Below, piece after piece: positions 24,534 to 32,808 of a stretch of 64,000 bases of DNA (positions within the stretch are counted from its first letter, which is position 1; each line of letters begins with the position of its first letter). The notes below the pieces were generated by a model. That model saw nothing but the letters and a program-made list of their open reading frames with translations, had not been told where the DNA came from and searched no databases. Made by a program: the position numbers and the translations under genes. The stretch is from Spongiimicrobium salis (GTDB lineage Bacteria > Bacteroidota > Bacteroidia > Flavobacteriales > Flavobacteriaceae): positions 1 through 64,000 of the forward strand of contig NZ_JBHEQA010000002.1 of NCBI RefSeq assembly GCF_043678055.1. Reading direction: 5' to 3'.

Positions 24534-26531
24534 ATGAGTGTAAAAGAGAACATTACCCAACTTAGAAATGAATTGCGCCAGCATAACCATAACTATTACG
24601 TATTGGATCGGCCTACCATATCGGACTATGAGTTTGATATGAAGCTAAAATCCTTACAGGAGCTGGAGGCCAAACATCCCGAGTTTCACGATCCTACTTC
24701 TCCTACTTTGAGGGTAGGGGGAGAGGTCACAAAGAACTTCAATACCATTGTACATGAACACCGTATGTATTCCTTGGACAATTCCTACTCCAAGGAAGAT
24801 TTAATGGATTGGGAAAAGCGCATTCAGCGTATTCTGGGCGATGTTGAGGTTAACTACACTTGTGAGCTTAAGTATGACGGTGCCTCTATTAGCCTGACCT
24901 ATGAAGAAGGCCAACTGAAACAGGCAGTGACCCGTGGCGATGGTTTCCAGGGAGATGAGGTAACCACAAACATTAAAACTATAAAATCCATTCCGCTACA
25001 ACTCCAAGGAAATTACCCGCCTAAGTTTGATATTAGAGGAGAAATTGTATTGCCTTTTGAAGGTTTTGAAAAAATGAACAAAGCCCGTATTGCAAATGGG
25101 GAGGAACCCTATATGAACCCAAGAAATACGGCCTCGGGAAGTCTAAAATTACAAGATAGTGCCGTAGTCGCGCAGCGCCCATTGGAATGTTTGTTGTACA
25201 GCATTACGGGAACGCAATTGCCGATACAAACGCAGTTTGAAATGTTGGAAAGTGCGCGAAAATGGGGGTTCAAAGTGCCTTCTATTGCGAAATTATGCAA
25301 GAATATCGACGATATTATGGATTTCGTTACCTATTGGGACGAACATCGGCACGAACTTCCGTACGAGACCGATGGTGTGGTCATCAAGGTAAATAGTTTG
25401 CGTTATCAAGAAGAATTGGGACATACTTCAAAAGCCCCAAGATGGGCTATGGCCTACAAATTTAAAGCAGAGCAGGTATTTACCGTACTTCGGGAAATTA
25501 CCTATCAAGTTGGACGTACCGGAGCCATTACCCCTGTTGCCAATTTAGAACCTGTATTATTGGCCGGAACAACCGTAAAAAGAGCATCTCTTCACAATGC
25601 AGATCAGATCGAAAAACTGGATATTCGGGAAGGGGATACGGTATTTGTGGAAAAAGGAGGGGAAATTATTCCGAAAATCATAGCCGTAGATATGGGGAAA
25701 CGCCCAGAAAATTCTACTCCAACAGTTTATATAGACAGCTGCCCGGAATGCCATGAACCTTTAGTGCGTACCGAAGGGGATGCCAAACACTATTGCGTCA
25801 ATTTTTATGGTTGCCCTCCACAGATAACAGGAAGAATACAGCATTATATTTCCCGAAAAGCCATGGATATTGAAGGTTTGGGAGGAGAAACCGTGGAATT
25901 GTTGTTCAAGGAGGGGTTGATAAGGAATTATGCCGATCTGTACACCTTGACCAAAGAACAAATTATGCCTTTGGAGCGCATGGCAGAAAAATCTGCCGAA
26001 AATTTGGTTAAAGGAGTGGCAGAATCGGTCAACATCCCCTTTGAACGTGTCCTCTTTGCATTGGGTATTCGTTTTGTTGGGGAAACCGTGGCCAAAAAAT
26101 TGGCAAAAGCCTACAAAAATATTGATGCTCTCATGGCGGCTACCGTTGAAGATCTGGTAGCGGTAGATGAAATAGGACAGCGTATAGCGGACAGTGTTGT
26201 GGAGTTTTTTCAAAACGAAAAGAACCTTGTGATCGTTGAACGATTAAAAAGCTATGGCGTGAAATTTGAATTGTCTGCAGAAAAATTATTGAATCAAACC
26301 GATCTTTTCAAAGGACAGACCTTTGTGGTTTCCGGAGTATTCGAAAAAGTAAGCAGAAATGAATTGAAAAAAATGATCGAAGATAATGGAGGAAAAGTAG
26401 GATCCTCCGTATCCTCTAAAACAGCTTATTTGGTAGCAGGGGATAAGATGGGCCCCAGCAAACGTACGAAAGCCGAAAATTTGGGTATCGCCATTATTTC
26501 GGAAGAAGATTTTTTGGCATTATTGGCCTAA
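24534..26531 (+). CDS. ligA: NAD-dependent DNA ligase
   Basis: A 665-aa ligase that seals nicks in replication and repair. Order of parts: NAD-binding Ia domain, nucleotidyltransferase with the adenylated Lys in CELKYDGASISLTY (near residue 112), OB fold (VGRTGAITPVANLEPV), a four-Cys zinc finger (CPECHEP then HYCVNFYGCP), helix-hairpin-helix repeats, and a C-terminal BRCT domain (FVVSGVFEKVSRNELK). The ATG at 24534 is preferred over a TTG at 24516. Its stop codon is 1 nt from that of the convergent hydrolase gene. Confidence 0.98.
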   Translation: MSVKENITQLRNELRQHNHNYYVLDRPTISDYEFDMKLKSLQELEAKHPEFHDPTSPTLRVGGEVTKNFNTIVHEHRMYSLDNSYSKEDLMDWEKRIQRILGDVEVNYTCELKYDGASISLTYEEGQLKQAVTRGDGFQGDEVTTNIKTIKSIPLQLQGNYPPKFDIRGEIVLPFEGFEKMNKARIANGEEPYMNPRNTASGSLKLQDSAVVAQRPLECLLYSITGTQLPIQTQFEMLESARKWGFKVPSIAKLCKNIDDIMDFVTYWDEHRHELPYETDGVVIKVNSLRYQEELGHTSKAPRWAMAYKFKAEQVFTVLREITYQVGRTGAITPVANLEPVLLAGTTVKRASLHNADQIEKLDIREGDTVFVEKGGEIIPKIIAVDMGKRPENSTPTVYIDSCPECHEPLVRTEGDAKHYCVNFYGCPPQITGRIQHYISRKAMDIEGLGGETVELLFKEGLIRNYADLYTLTKEQIMPLERMAEKSAENLVKGVAESVNIPFERVLFALGIRFVGETVAKKLAKAYKNIDALMAATVEDLVAVDEIGQRIADSVVEFFQNEKNLVIVERLKSYGVKFELSAEKLLNQTDLFKGQTFVVSGVFEKVSRNELKKMIEDNGGKVGSSVSSKTAYLVAGDKMGPSKRTKAENLGIAIISEEDFLALLA

Positions 26532-26532
26532 T

Positions 26533-27456
26533 CTACCAAGTATCCAAGAAGGAAAGAAGTTTGGGGATCAATTCTGGATGTAGGGGAAGGTCAGGGTTGG
26601 AATAGGTGCCTAGATTTTCAATCTGATTTTCAGTACTTTCTTTTAGGACATGGTTCATTCCTGTGATGATTTCTATTGCTGCGCTAGGTTGTGATGCCGC
26701 TAGGCTTTGGGCGCCTTCAACAGTGATTTGAAGGTCTGTAGTACCCTGAATAATAAGGATGGGGGCAGCAATCTTTTTAATTTGAACTCTAGGATCATAC
26801 GCCATGAAAGACATCATATAATCTTGGATTTTTGGATGGAGGAAAGCGTGCAAATACTGGGGTACGCTATCAGTTTTTACTCCAATATTTAGGCTATCCA
26901 ATATGGGAAAGGCAGTATCTTTTACAAATTGGGGCTGCGCTGCCAATTGTCGTTTTAAGGTGGTATAAACATCTTCTGTAATCCCTGCCAATGAAATAAG
27001 ACCATCTGCTTGGACCTGTTGCATGGCAGACATTCCTGTCAACCCCCCTTGGCTATGCCCTATAATGATCACCTTGGCATATTTTTTCTTTAAAAAAGCA
27101 ATCCATTTTTCTGCATCTCGGATATAGTGTTCATAACGCAATTTTTCAGGAGAAAGGCTACTATTTTTGCTTTTGCCCACACCTCTTTTGTCATATCTCA
27201 AGGTGGCATACCCCTGATTTGTTAATGCTTTGGCCAATTGTTTTAGGCTGTTATTGGTATAGTTCAAGGGTAAGGTATTGCCGTTTCTATCGGTTTCACC
27301 AGAACCTGAAATAATGAGGATGGCTTTCTCTGTTTTTTCTGTTGGAGTTAACAGGGTCCCGTAAAGCGTAAGATCATTGCTAAGAACACTTACCTCTTCC
27401 TGGGAAGATAGGGATAGGGAAAATAAGGATATGAATAATACTAGTGCGCGTCTCAT
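26533..27456 (-). CDS. Exported alpha/beta hydrolase
   Basis: A 307-aa serine hydrolase with a cleavable signal peptide (residues 1-19, ending SLSSQEE). The oxyanion region is ILIISGSGETDRNGN, the nucleophile elbow is GHSQGGLTG, the acid lies near ILIIQGTTDLQI and the His in GMNHVLKE. It resembles acyl peptidase-like or esterase members; the substrate is unknown. The ATG at 27456 starts 1 nt after the SdpI-like gene ends, so it is the third gene of that ArsR-led operon; a start at 27513 would run into that gene. Confidence 0.85.
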   Translation of the reverse strand: MRRALVLFISLFSLSLSSQEEVSVLSNDLTLYGTLLTPTEKTEKAILIISGSGETDRNGNTLPLNYTNNSLKQLAKALTNQGYATLRYDKRGVGKSKNSSLSPEKLRYEHYIRDAEKWIAFLKKKYAKVIIIGHSQGGLTGMSAMQQVQADGLISLAGITEDVYTTLKRQLAAQPQFVKDTAFPILDSLNIGVKTDSVPQYLHAFLHPKIQDYMMSFMAYDPRVQIKKIAAPILIIQGTTDLQITVEGAQSLAASQPSAAIEIITGMNHVLKESTENQIENLGTYSNPDLPLHPELIPKLLSFLDTW

Positions 27457-27457
27457 A

Positions 27458-28111
27458 TTATGCTTTTTTTGATAATTGATAATATTTGTGATAGGAGTAA
27501 ATAATGGGAACAAGTATAAGTACCGCTACGATACCGGCATTGATGATCCAAATTTCCTGAGGAGATTTCCACAGATTCAAAATGATGATAAGCAGCCCCC
27601 CAATACACCATACGATACTGCCATAGTGATGGGTACTCCTCCAAATACTTTCATTTTCCAAGGCCCAGGGTGTTCTAAACCCGATAAAATAATTGGGCTT
27701 TATATTCCTGAAATAATTGCCAAGAATGAAAATGGTAAAACCAATGATAATGTAGAAAGAAGATTGAAAATTAGATTGGGGATGAATTAAGATATGAATG
27801 TAGAGCAAAACCACACTGGCAATAATCATGGAAAGAAAAACGCGAATATGGTATAACTTGTTTCCAATGCTGCCAAGTTTCTTTTTTGGATCTATGTATT
27901 TTGCCAAAAGAAAAAGACCATAAGTGAGTAAAGGGACTAGAATGGCAATGAAGTATAAGGTGTTCTTTCCGCCCCAGCGATCCGCCTCTCCATATAGGTT
28001 AAAATGGACGGGGATTTTTTCAGGAATCTGATTCCAAGATTTAATCAGATAAAGTATCGGGAGTATAATCAGTACCCATAAGGGGATTTCTCGAAGTAGT
28101 TTTTTTCTCAT
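27458..28111 (-). CDS. SdpI-like membrane protein (DUF1648)
   Basis: A 217-aa protein with about six transmembrane segments. The N-terminal part has the DUF1648 pattern (IPVHFNLYGEADRWG) and the later block GFRTPWALENESIWRSTHHYGS is the SdpI signature. In Bacillus subtilis SdpI gives immunity to the SdpC toxin and, when occupied, pulls the repressor SdpR to the membrane. Here it is preceded by an ArsR-type regulator whose reading frame overlaps it by 71 nt, the same gene order as sdpRI. No sdpC-like gene is seen, so a toxin-immunity role is not shown. Confidence 0.88.
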   Translation of the reverse strand: MRKKLLREIPLWVLIILPILYLIKSWNQIPEKIPVHFNLYGEADRWGGKNTLYFIAILVPLLTYGLFLLAKYIDPKKKLGSIGNKLYHIRVFLSMIIASVVLLYIHILIHPQSNFQSSFYIIIGFTIFILGNYFRNIKPNYFIGFRTPWALENESIWRSTHHYGSIVWCIGGLLIIILNLWKSPQEIWIINAGIVAVLILVPIIYSYHKYYQLSKKA

Positions 28112-28373
28112 TTAAATTGCCTTTTAAATTATAAATCCATTGAAATAGCTCTTCAACCACCGTAGTATTCAATGAATAAATGATGTGCTGTCCTTTTTTT
28201 GTGGCAGAAACAAGATCGGCTCTTTTTAGGATGTCCAGATGGTGGGAGATACTGGGCTTACTAATATGAAATTTATTGGCAATATCACCGGCATTCATAT
28301 CACCTTCCTTGAGCAAATCTAGAATAGCCCTACGTGTGGGGTCACTAATGGCTTTAAAGATATTATTCATCAA
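28041..28373 (-). CDS. ArsR/SmtB-family transcriptional regulator, SdpR-like
   Basis: A 110-aa winged-helix repressor. IFKAISDPTRRAILDLL and ISKPSISHHLDILKRADLV are the diagnostic helix-turn-helix parts; there are no Cys pairs typical of metal sensors, so it is SdpR-like rather than a metal sensor. The last ~23 residues (after NLKGNLNEKK) have no counterpart in the core family and are encoded where the next gene's start overlaps (28041-28111). It is probably autoregulated, through the inverted repeat at 28391-28406 that lies 18 nt before its ATG. Confidence 0.92.
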   Translation of the reverse strand: MMNNIFKAISDPTRRAILDLLKEGDMNAGDIANKFHISKPSISHHLDILKRADLVSATKKGQHIIYSLNTTVVEELFQWIYNLKGNLNEKKTTSRNPLMGTDYTPDTLSD

Positions 28374-28390
28374 AAAATGTATTTATATAA

Positions 28391-28406
28391 TTAGACAAAC
28401 ATCTAA
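28391..28406. promoter_or_regulatory. ArsR-type operator TTAGA-N6-TCTAA
   Basis: A perfect inverted repeat TTAGA (28391-28395) and TCTAA (28402-28406) separated by 6 nt, placed 18 nt upstream of the ArsR-family start codon. The half-site spacing and A/T-rich flanks are typical of operators of small winged-helix repressors of this family. Confidence 0.55.
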
Positions 28407-28537
28407 ATAATTATTTGATTTTGCAACTTTCTTGTTGAAATAGCAACTACATTACTTGTATATCTCGCCGAATAATAGTCCACACAATGGAGAGGGGGCA
28501 GAGTTCTGAAAAGCTATCATTAAGTCCATGATGTCTT

Positions 28538-28996
28538 TTATTTTATGCCAATTTCCTTATACATGATGGGCAAAAAACGATCTTTTATGGAACTTTGCAA
28601 TTGTCCTATCACCCTAAATCCTTGCTTGGCATAAAAGTTTTCCGCATTTGGATCGGCATCAAGAGTCACACTTTTATACCCATCTTTTGCTATGCGGTCT
28701 AGAAAATCATTCATTAAGATTTTTCCCAAGCCCTTGCCGATATAGGCGGGATCAATAAAAAGGAAATTGAGCTTCACTTCTTGGGAATTGATGAACTCAT
28801 AGGCATAAAAGCCCATAATGTTGTTTTCGTCCCCTATTTTGTAGACTTCATTTGTGGCAATATAGGATGCGGTTATGGTGAGTTCATCTTTCCATTCTTC
28901 AATTTGTCGTGCCGGGTAGCCCCAGTAGGACTTGGATTGAATGGTTAGTTGTGTCAATTTTTGAGCATCGGTATTATTCGCTTCTTCTATTCTCAT
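28538..28996 (-). CDS. GNAT family N-acetyltransferase
   Basis: A 152-aa acetyltransferase. Motif A is DPAYIGKGLGKILMNDFL (about residues 81-98), preceded by VKLNFLFI and followed by LDADPNAENFYAKQGFRVIG. It is monocistronic and divergent from the small gene at 29102. The substrate is unknown. A 164-nt spacer lies between it and the ArsR gene upstream region, in which I see nothing beyond the operator. Confidence 0.85.
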   Translation of the reverse strand: MRIEEANNTDAQKLTQLTIQSKSYWGYPARQIEEWKDELTITASYIATNEVYKIGDENNIMGFYAYEFINSQEVKLNFLFIDPAYIGKGLGKILMNDFLDRIAKDGYKSVTLDADPNAENFYAKQGFRVIGQLQSSIKDRFLPIMYKEIGIK

Positions 28997-29072
28997 ACGA
29001 ATAAGAAAGGTACTAAGTTTTTTCTAATTTCAAAGCAGGAATAGATTATGAATTTTAGTGTCTCGGAATCTG

Positions 29073-29080
29073 TACTTTTG
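29073..29080 (+). promoter_or_regulatory. Promoter -7 box for the 29.10 kb gene
   Basis: TACTTTTG matches TAnnTTTG, 21 nt before the ATG at 29102. Confidence 0.5.
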
Positions 29081-29101
29081 TAGGGTTCGTTCCCAGAAAA
29101 A

Positions 29102-29386
29102 ATGAATTACGAAATTTTCTTAAATAGCCTAAATGGAGCCTTACCCTCCACGACCTGGTCTTCTGGATTACAGTCTATTTGGTGGGATGCCAAAGGGGAT
29201 TGGGAAAAAGCCCATGATATTGCCCAGGATATGGATACGATGATTGGCTGCTGGTTGCATGCGTACTTACACCGTAAAGAAGGCGATGATTTCAATGCGG
29301 CCTACTGGTATGCAAGAGCAGGAAAACCCTTTCCTAAATTTAGTTTGGAAAAAGAACAGGAAACTATTATACAGTTCCTGCTCTAA
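29102..29386 (+). CDS. Conserved small cytoplasmic protein, function unknown
   Basis: A 94-aa protein with no signal or membrane segment. It has an aromatic-rich pattern: SIWWDAKGDWEKAHDIAQD, then WLHAYLHRKEGDDFNAAYWYARAGKP. This pattern recurs in a family of short proteins across many bacteria whose role is not established; it reads as two helical hairpins similar to a Sel1/TPR repeat. Its own promoter box lies 21 nt upstream. No operon partner. Confidence 0.75.
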   Translation: MNYEIFLNSLNGALPSTTWSSGLQSIWWDAKGDWEKAHDIAQDMDTMIGCWLHAYLHRKEGDDFNAAYWYARAGKPFPKFSLEKEQETIIQFLL

Positions 29387-29572
29387 ACAAATCATCATCC
29401 ATTGCCGATGAGGGGCTTATTAAAAAAAACTTGAACACTACACTATACTCCTAATTTTTTTTAGATTGATAATCAACCATTTGCCTTTTTTTCGATAAAA
29501 GGAAGTAGGGTAGTGCATAGGGACGGCTGTTGTACTAGCAAAACAATGAACAACATTCAAATTAAAAAAGCT

Positions 29573-30250
29573 ATGAAAAAGAATTTTGTATTTAGTATAA
29601 GTTTAATGGCCTTATTGCTGCTCTTTGCTTGTGAAGTGGAACCTCTGGAAACTGATGGAGGGCAAGGCGAAAATCCGACGGAAGAAAGCCCTACGGGCGA
29701 AGAGAACGATGATGACGGTGAGAACGGAGATGATGGTGAGAATGGAGAAGATGGTGAAAACGGAGGAGATGGTCAGAATGGAGAAGATGGTGAGAATGGA
29801 GATGATGGTGAAAACGGAGATGAAGAAGAAAATCCGGCAGATGCTGAGGGAGAAACCAATGTATTCATTCGCGATCTGGTAGAGGTTGAAGGAAGCTGGG
29901 AAGTTATTGAGAGCAGAGAACGGGGTGGTGATTTTATGGATGAAGACCAAATTGATGTAAATCGTCTTTTTGATCCTATTGAAACCAATGGTGGAATTGC
30001 CAATTTGGTGGTATTTTCAGGAAATGAATTGCAATTATTTGAGGCCGGGAATAACACACCGCTTTATGTCTTTGAAGGATCTAATTTTATTAAAGGTGTT
30101 GTAATCCCTTCTATTTTTAATTTTGAGCTTTCTTCAGATCCTCAAAACCGGAGTCAGGTCATCGTCTCATTTGATCGGGATGGCAATTTATTATTGGGTC
30201 AGGCCTTTAGTAAAACCAGAATTTTATATCGACTTCGAAAAGTACAGTAA
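29573..30250 (+). CDS. Lipoprotein with acidic collagen-like repeat
   Basis: A 225-aa predicted lipoprotein: signal peptide and lipobox ending LLLLFAC (Cys20). Residues ~28-87 are acidic and low in complexity, including eleven Gly-X-Y triplets without Pro, built from units such as GDDGEN and GEDGEN. A ~135-residue C-terminal domain follows (EVEGSWEVIESRERG to the end) that looks like a small beta-sheet lipocalin-like fold, of a type seen in flavobacterial lipoproteins; I do not recognise a named family. The ATG at 29573 gives a normal signal peptide; ATGs at 29513 and 29546 would add residues before it. Function unknown. Confidence 0.8.
   Translation: MKKNFVFSISLMALLLLFACEVEPLETDGGQGENPTEESPTGEENDDDGENGDDGENGEDGENGGDGQNGEDGENGDDGENGDEEENPADAEGETNVFIRDLVEVEGSWEVIESRERGGDFMDEDQIDVNRLFDPIETNGGIANLVVFSGNELQLFEAGNNTPLYVFEGSNFIKGVVIPSIFNFELSSDPQNRSQVIVSFDRDGNLLLGQAFSKTRILYRLRKVQ
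29717..29824 (+). repeat. Six 18-bp in-frame tandem repeats
   Basis: Six copies of an 18-bp unit encoding Gly-Glu/Gln-Asn-Gly-Asp/Glu/Gly-Asp, GGT-GAR-AAY-GGA-GAW-GAT, at 29717-29824. Copies differ at third positions and a few second ones, so the array is prone to slip by whole units without breaking the frame. Confidence 0.85.
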
Positions 30251-30280
30251 TTGGCCCTTTTTTGAGAACATTTTGGAAAG

Positions 30281-31243
30281 CTACTCTTTAGAGTGGCTTT
30301 CCTCTATTTTTGGCATATGGCGGTTCAGAAATGCCAAAATAGCATCCATATAGGCCTGACCTCCCATTTCATAGAGATTTTCATGACCCGCCCCATCAAT
30401 GATATGCAGTTCTTTTTCCTTAGAATTTAGGTTTTTGAATAGTAATTTTCCATAATTCAAAGCAATCTTTTTATCCGCATTTCCATGATTTATTAGAATG
30501 GGTTGATCTATTTTAGGTACAGATTGAATAGGACGTACACTATCCGGATTAAAATAGGCTATTTTAGCAGCATTGTTCAGGGCTCTATTTGATATCCATG
30601 AAGACCGAAATCCAAATAATTGCTTTTGATAATCGGATACGATAACACGCATTTCTGTAAATGTACTTTCAACAATACCAAATGTAATACGCTTATCTAT
30701 TTCCATGGCTTGGAGTGCAATGGCTCCGCCCATAGAGTTTCCCCAAATACCAATGGGTTCGCTTGGGTGGTGTGCTTTTAAATAGTCCACAATAGCCTTA
30801 ACATCATATTTTTCACGATACCCATAAGTACAGTATTTTCCATCGCTCTCCCCATGGGCTCTGGCATCGAAAATAAGGCAACTCATACCTTGTTCGGTCA
30901 ATAATTTGGATAGACCCAGATAATGCTCTTTACAACCTCCAATACCATGAAGTAAAATGATGGTACCTCTGGAAATACCTTCCTTAGGCTGTATGAAATA
31001 CCCCTTTAATCGTATAGAATCTTGAGTGGTAATGCTGACATCTGTATACTTTAATTGATAATCTTTTGGATGAATGCCATTTGGAAACCTCCCTTTTGCG
31101 ACTTGTTGCTCCAAGTTAACGCGATAAGGCAATACAATGGCATAAGGGGCAATATGATCTGTAATTACATAGATGCCTATACTTCCAAGTATCAGCAGGC
31201 CTATAATAATATACGGTAAGTTTTTCTTTAAACGTGGCTTCAT
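30281..31243 (-). CDS. Membrane-anchored alpha/beta hydrolase
   Basis: A 320-aa hydrolase with one N-terminal transmembrane segment (residues 9-26) and the catalytic domain outside or inside the membrane depending on topology. LLHGIGGCKEH and FDARAHGESDG are the oxyanion and loop region, GIWGNSMGGAIAL holds the nucleophile Ser, LINHGNADKKI the acid and GAGHENLYEM the His. The fold is that of the serine aminopeptidase S33/lysophospholipase group; the substrate is unknown. Its ATG overlaps the previous gene's stop by 4 nt (ATGA), so the two are co-translated. Confidence 0.86.
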   Translation of the reverse strand: MKPRLKKNLPYIIIGLLILGSIGIYVITDHIAPYAIVLPYRVNLEQQVAKGRFPNGIHPKDYQLKYTDVSITTQDSIRLKGYFIQPKEGISRGTIILLHGIGGCKEHYLGLSKLLTEQGMSCLIFDARAHGESDGKYCTYGYREKYDVKAIVDYLKAHHPSEPIGIWGNSMGGAIALQAMEIDKRITFGIVESTFTEMRVIVSDYQKQLFGFRSSWISNRALNNAAKIAYFNPDSVRPIQSVPKIDQPILINHGNADKKIALNYGKLLFKNLNSKEKELHIIDGAGHENLYEMGGQAYMDAILAFLNRHMPKIEESHSKE

Positions 31244-31830
31244 CTCAACAGGAATATCGTTTTTATATCCTGGAGACTTAAATTTTCAGGATACTTGAGA
31301 ATTAACTGATTCACATAAGCCAGACCTTCTTCACAAGCCCTATTTTTAAGCGAACATTGATAGCTGTAGGCCGCTGCCAATTGTTGTTGAATCTCTAAAT
31401 CATCAGGACAAATTCCAAGGGCTTCCTTATACTGAAAAATGGCATTGTGCCAATGCTGTTCTGATAGCCATCGATTCGCATCTTCCACAAAGAAATAGAA
31501 CTTTTCCATATCCTGTGCCGTTGGTTCTTTTTCAAGGCTGGCCACTATAACTTCTTGATGGGTCGAAGTAATAATACTATGGCCAATATAGAACAGTAAT
31601 GGAAGTACTAAAACGAAGGCGACCCAAAAATTTCTACGTTCAATACGTCTGTTTTGCTCCGTGATTTTTTTGCGTATCTGTTGCAATTGTGCTACGGTAG
31701 CCTTTTTTTTTGCTACTTTTCCTTGAGCAGCTTTAAAATTTTCTTTCCGCGTACCTAGAAAAACCACCTCACGCTTAAACAGACGTTTCCTGCGCAACAT
31801 TTTTTTATTTGCGCGCAGACTTTGAATCAT
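31240..31830 (-). CDS. Basic, coiled-coil, single-pass membrane protein with TPR-like tail
   Basis: A 196-aa protein. The N-terminal ~60 residues are very basic (MIQSLRANKKMLRRKRLFKR, then a Lys/Arg/Gln-rich coiled coil), one transmembrane helix follows (about 68-86, FWVAFVLVLPLLFYIGHSI), and the C-terminal half (YFFVEDANRWLSEQHWHNAIFQYKEALGI) reads as tetratricopeptide-like helices. I do not recognise a family with a function. The ATG at 31830 is chosen over a GTG at 31857 since the basic motif begins there. It is co-translated with the hydrolase, which may therefore be its partner at the membrane. Confidence 0.7.
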   Translation of the reverse strand: MIQSLRANKKMLRRKRLFKREVVFLGTRKENFKAAQGKVAKKKATVAQLQQIRKKITEQNRRIERRNFWVAFVLVLPLLFYIGHSIITSTHQEVIVASLEKEPTAQDMEKFYFFVEDANRWLSEQHWHNAIFQYKEALGICPDDLEIQQQLAAAYSYQCSLKNRACEEGLAYVNQLILKYPENLSLQDIKTIFLLR

Positions 31831-31999
31831 TGCTAATGCGTAGCCTCCTCCTCCCACAGTTTTGGTTTAACCTATTGGTAGCCAATACCCTAAAAATGTT
31901 ACATAAATTCTATAAGGAAAGTATTATAATTAGAAACGACTTCACGTTTACGATGCTTTAAAGTACTCGCTTAAGTTGTATGGTCATCGGTTCTAAGGG

Positions 32000-32782
32000 C
32001 TATGACCCCAATAGTTTTCCAAGCAATTCCTTCATCATTTTAGCGGCTAAAAATGAAGTCATGCCCTGGGTATCCCTTTTGGGGTTATATTCTACAATAT
32101 CGGCCCCAATGATTTTCGTATCGATTCGCTGAATAATGTCGATTACCTGTCTAGAACTAAAGCCTCCTGGCTCATGATGCGACACGCCCGGAGCATAGGC
32201 AGGATCAAAAGCATCTATATCCAAGGAAATGTATAGGGGATTTTTGAAGTGGGGTAGCTGATCCACCTGCCAATCTTTCATGGGGTAGATTTCTACTCCA
32301 AATTTTTCTGCCTGCTTGGATTGATGTGGATTTAAAGTACGTATGCCTAGTTGAACCAGGCGTTGTGCCAATTTATTTTCCATGATTCGGGCAAATGGAC
32401 AGGCATGGGAATACGGATCGTTATCATACGAATCATAGAGATCTGCATGTGCATCAATATGTAAAATATCGATTACAGGGTATTTTTCATGCATGGCCTT
32501 AAGAATGGGATAGGTAATGGAATGGTCTCCGCCTAAGGTGAACAGTTTTGAAGCTTCCTTTAAATGTTGTTGCGTAATCTGTTCAATTTCAAAATAGTCC
32601 GAAATTGAAAAATCTCCTTTATCGACAATTAAAGGATTTTCAATGGAAACACCTTCTTCACTATAGAGATTCATGGAACCTGAATATAAGGCTTCACGAA
32701 TTAAAGGCGGGGCTAGTTTTGGACCTTGTTGGTAAGACGATTTTTCGTCAAAAAGAATCCCTTGAATACTAATATTGTTCAT
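32000..32782 (-). CDS. speB: Agmatinase / arginase-family ureohydrolase
   Basis: A 260-aa manganese enzyme of the ureohydrolase family. Metal ligands are in GGDHSITYPI, HIDAHADLYD and SLDIDAFDPAYAPGVSH, all conserved. SpeB converts agmatine to putrescine and urea. The length (260) and motif suit agmatinase, but arginase or a guanidino-hydrolase cannot be excluded by eye. No arginine decarboxylase lies nearby. It is the last gene of a probable five-gene operon, 26 nt after the molybdoenzyme. Confidence 0.85.
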   Translation of the reverse strand: MNNISIQGILFDEKSSYQQGPKLAPPLIREALYSGSMNLYSEEGVSIENPLIVDKGDFSISDYFEIEQITQQHLKEASKLFTLGGDHSITYPILKAMHEKYPVIDILHIDAHADLYDSYDNDPYSHACPFARIMENKLAQRLVQLGIRTLNPHQSKQAEKFGVEIYPMKDWQVDQLPHFKNPLYISLDIDAFDPAYAPGVSHHEPGGFSSRQVIDIIQRIDTKIIGADIVEYNPKRDTQGMTSFLAAKMMKELLGKLLGS

Positions 32783-32808
32783 ACACTACCTACTTTAAAA
32801 CATCCGGT

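Noticed and set aside
29084..29096. AGGGTTCGTTCCC resembling a tRNA T arm
   Set aside because: No acceptor stem, anticodon arm or D arm can be folded around it, and it lies just before a start codon.
29717..29824. Repeat array that could suggest CRISPR
   Set aside because: Units are 18 bp, directly adjacent without spacers, in frame, and part of a lipoprotein gene.
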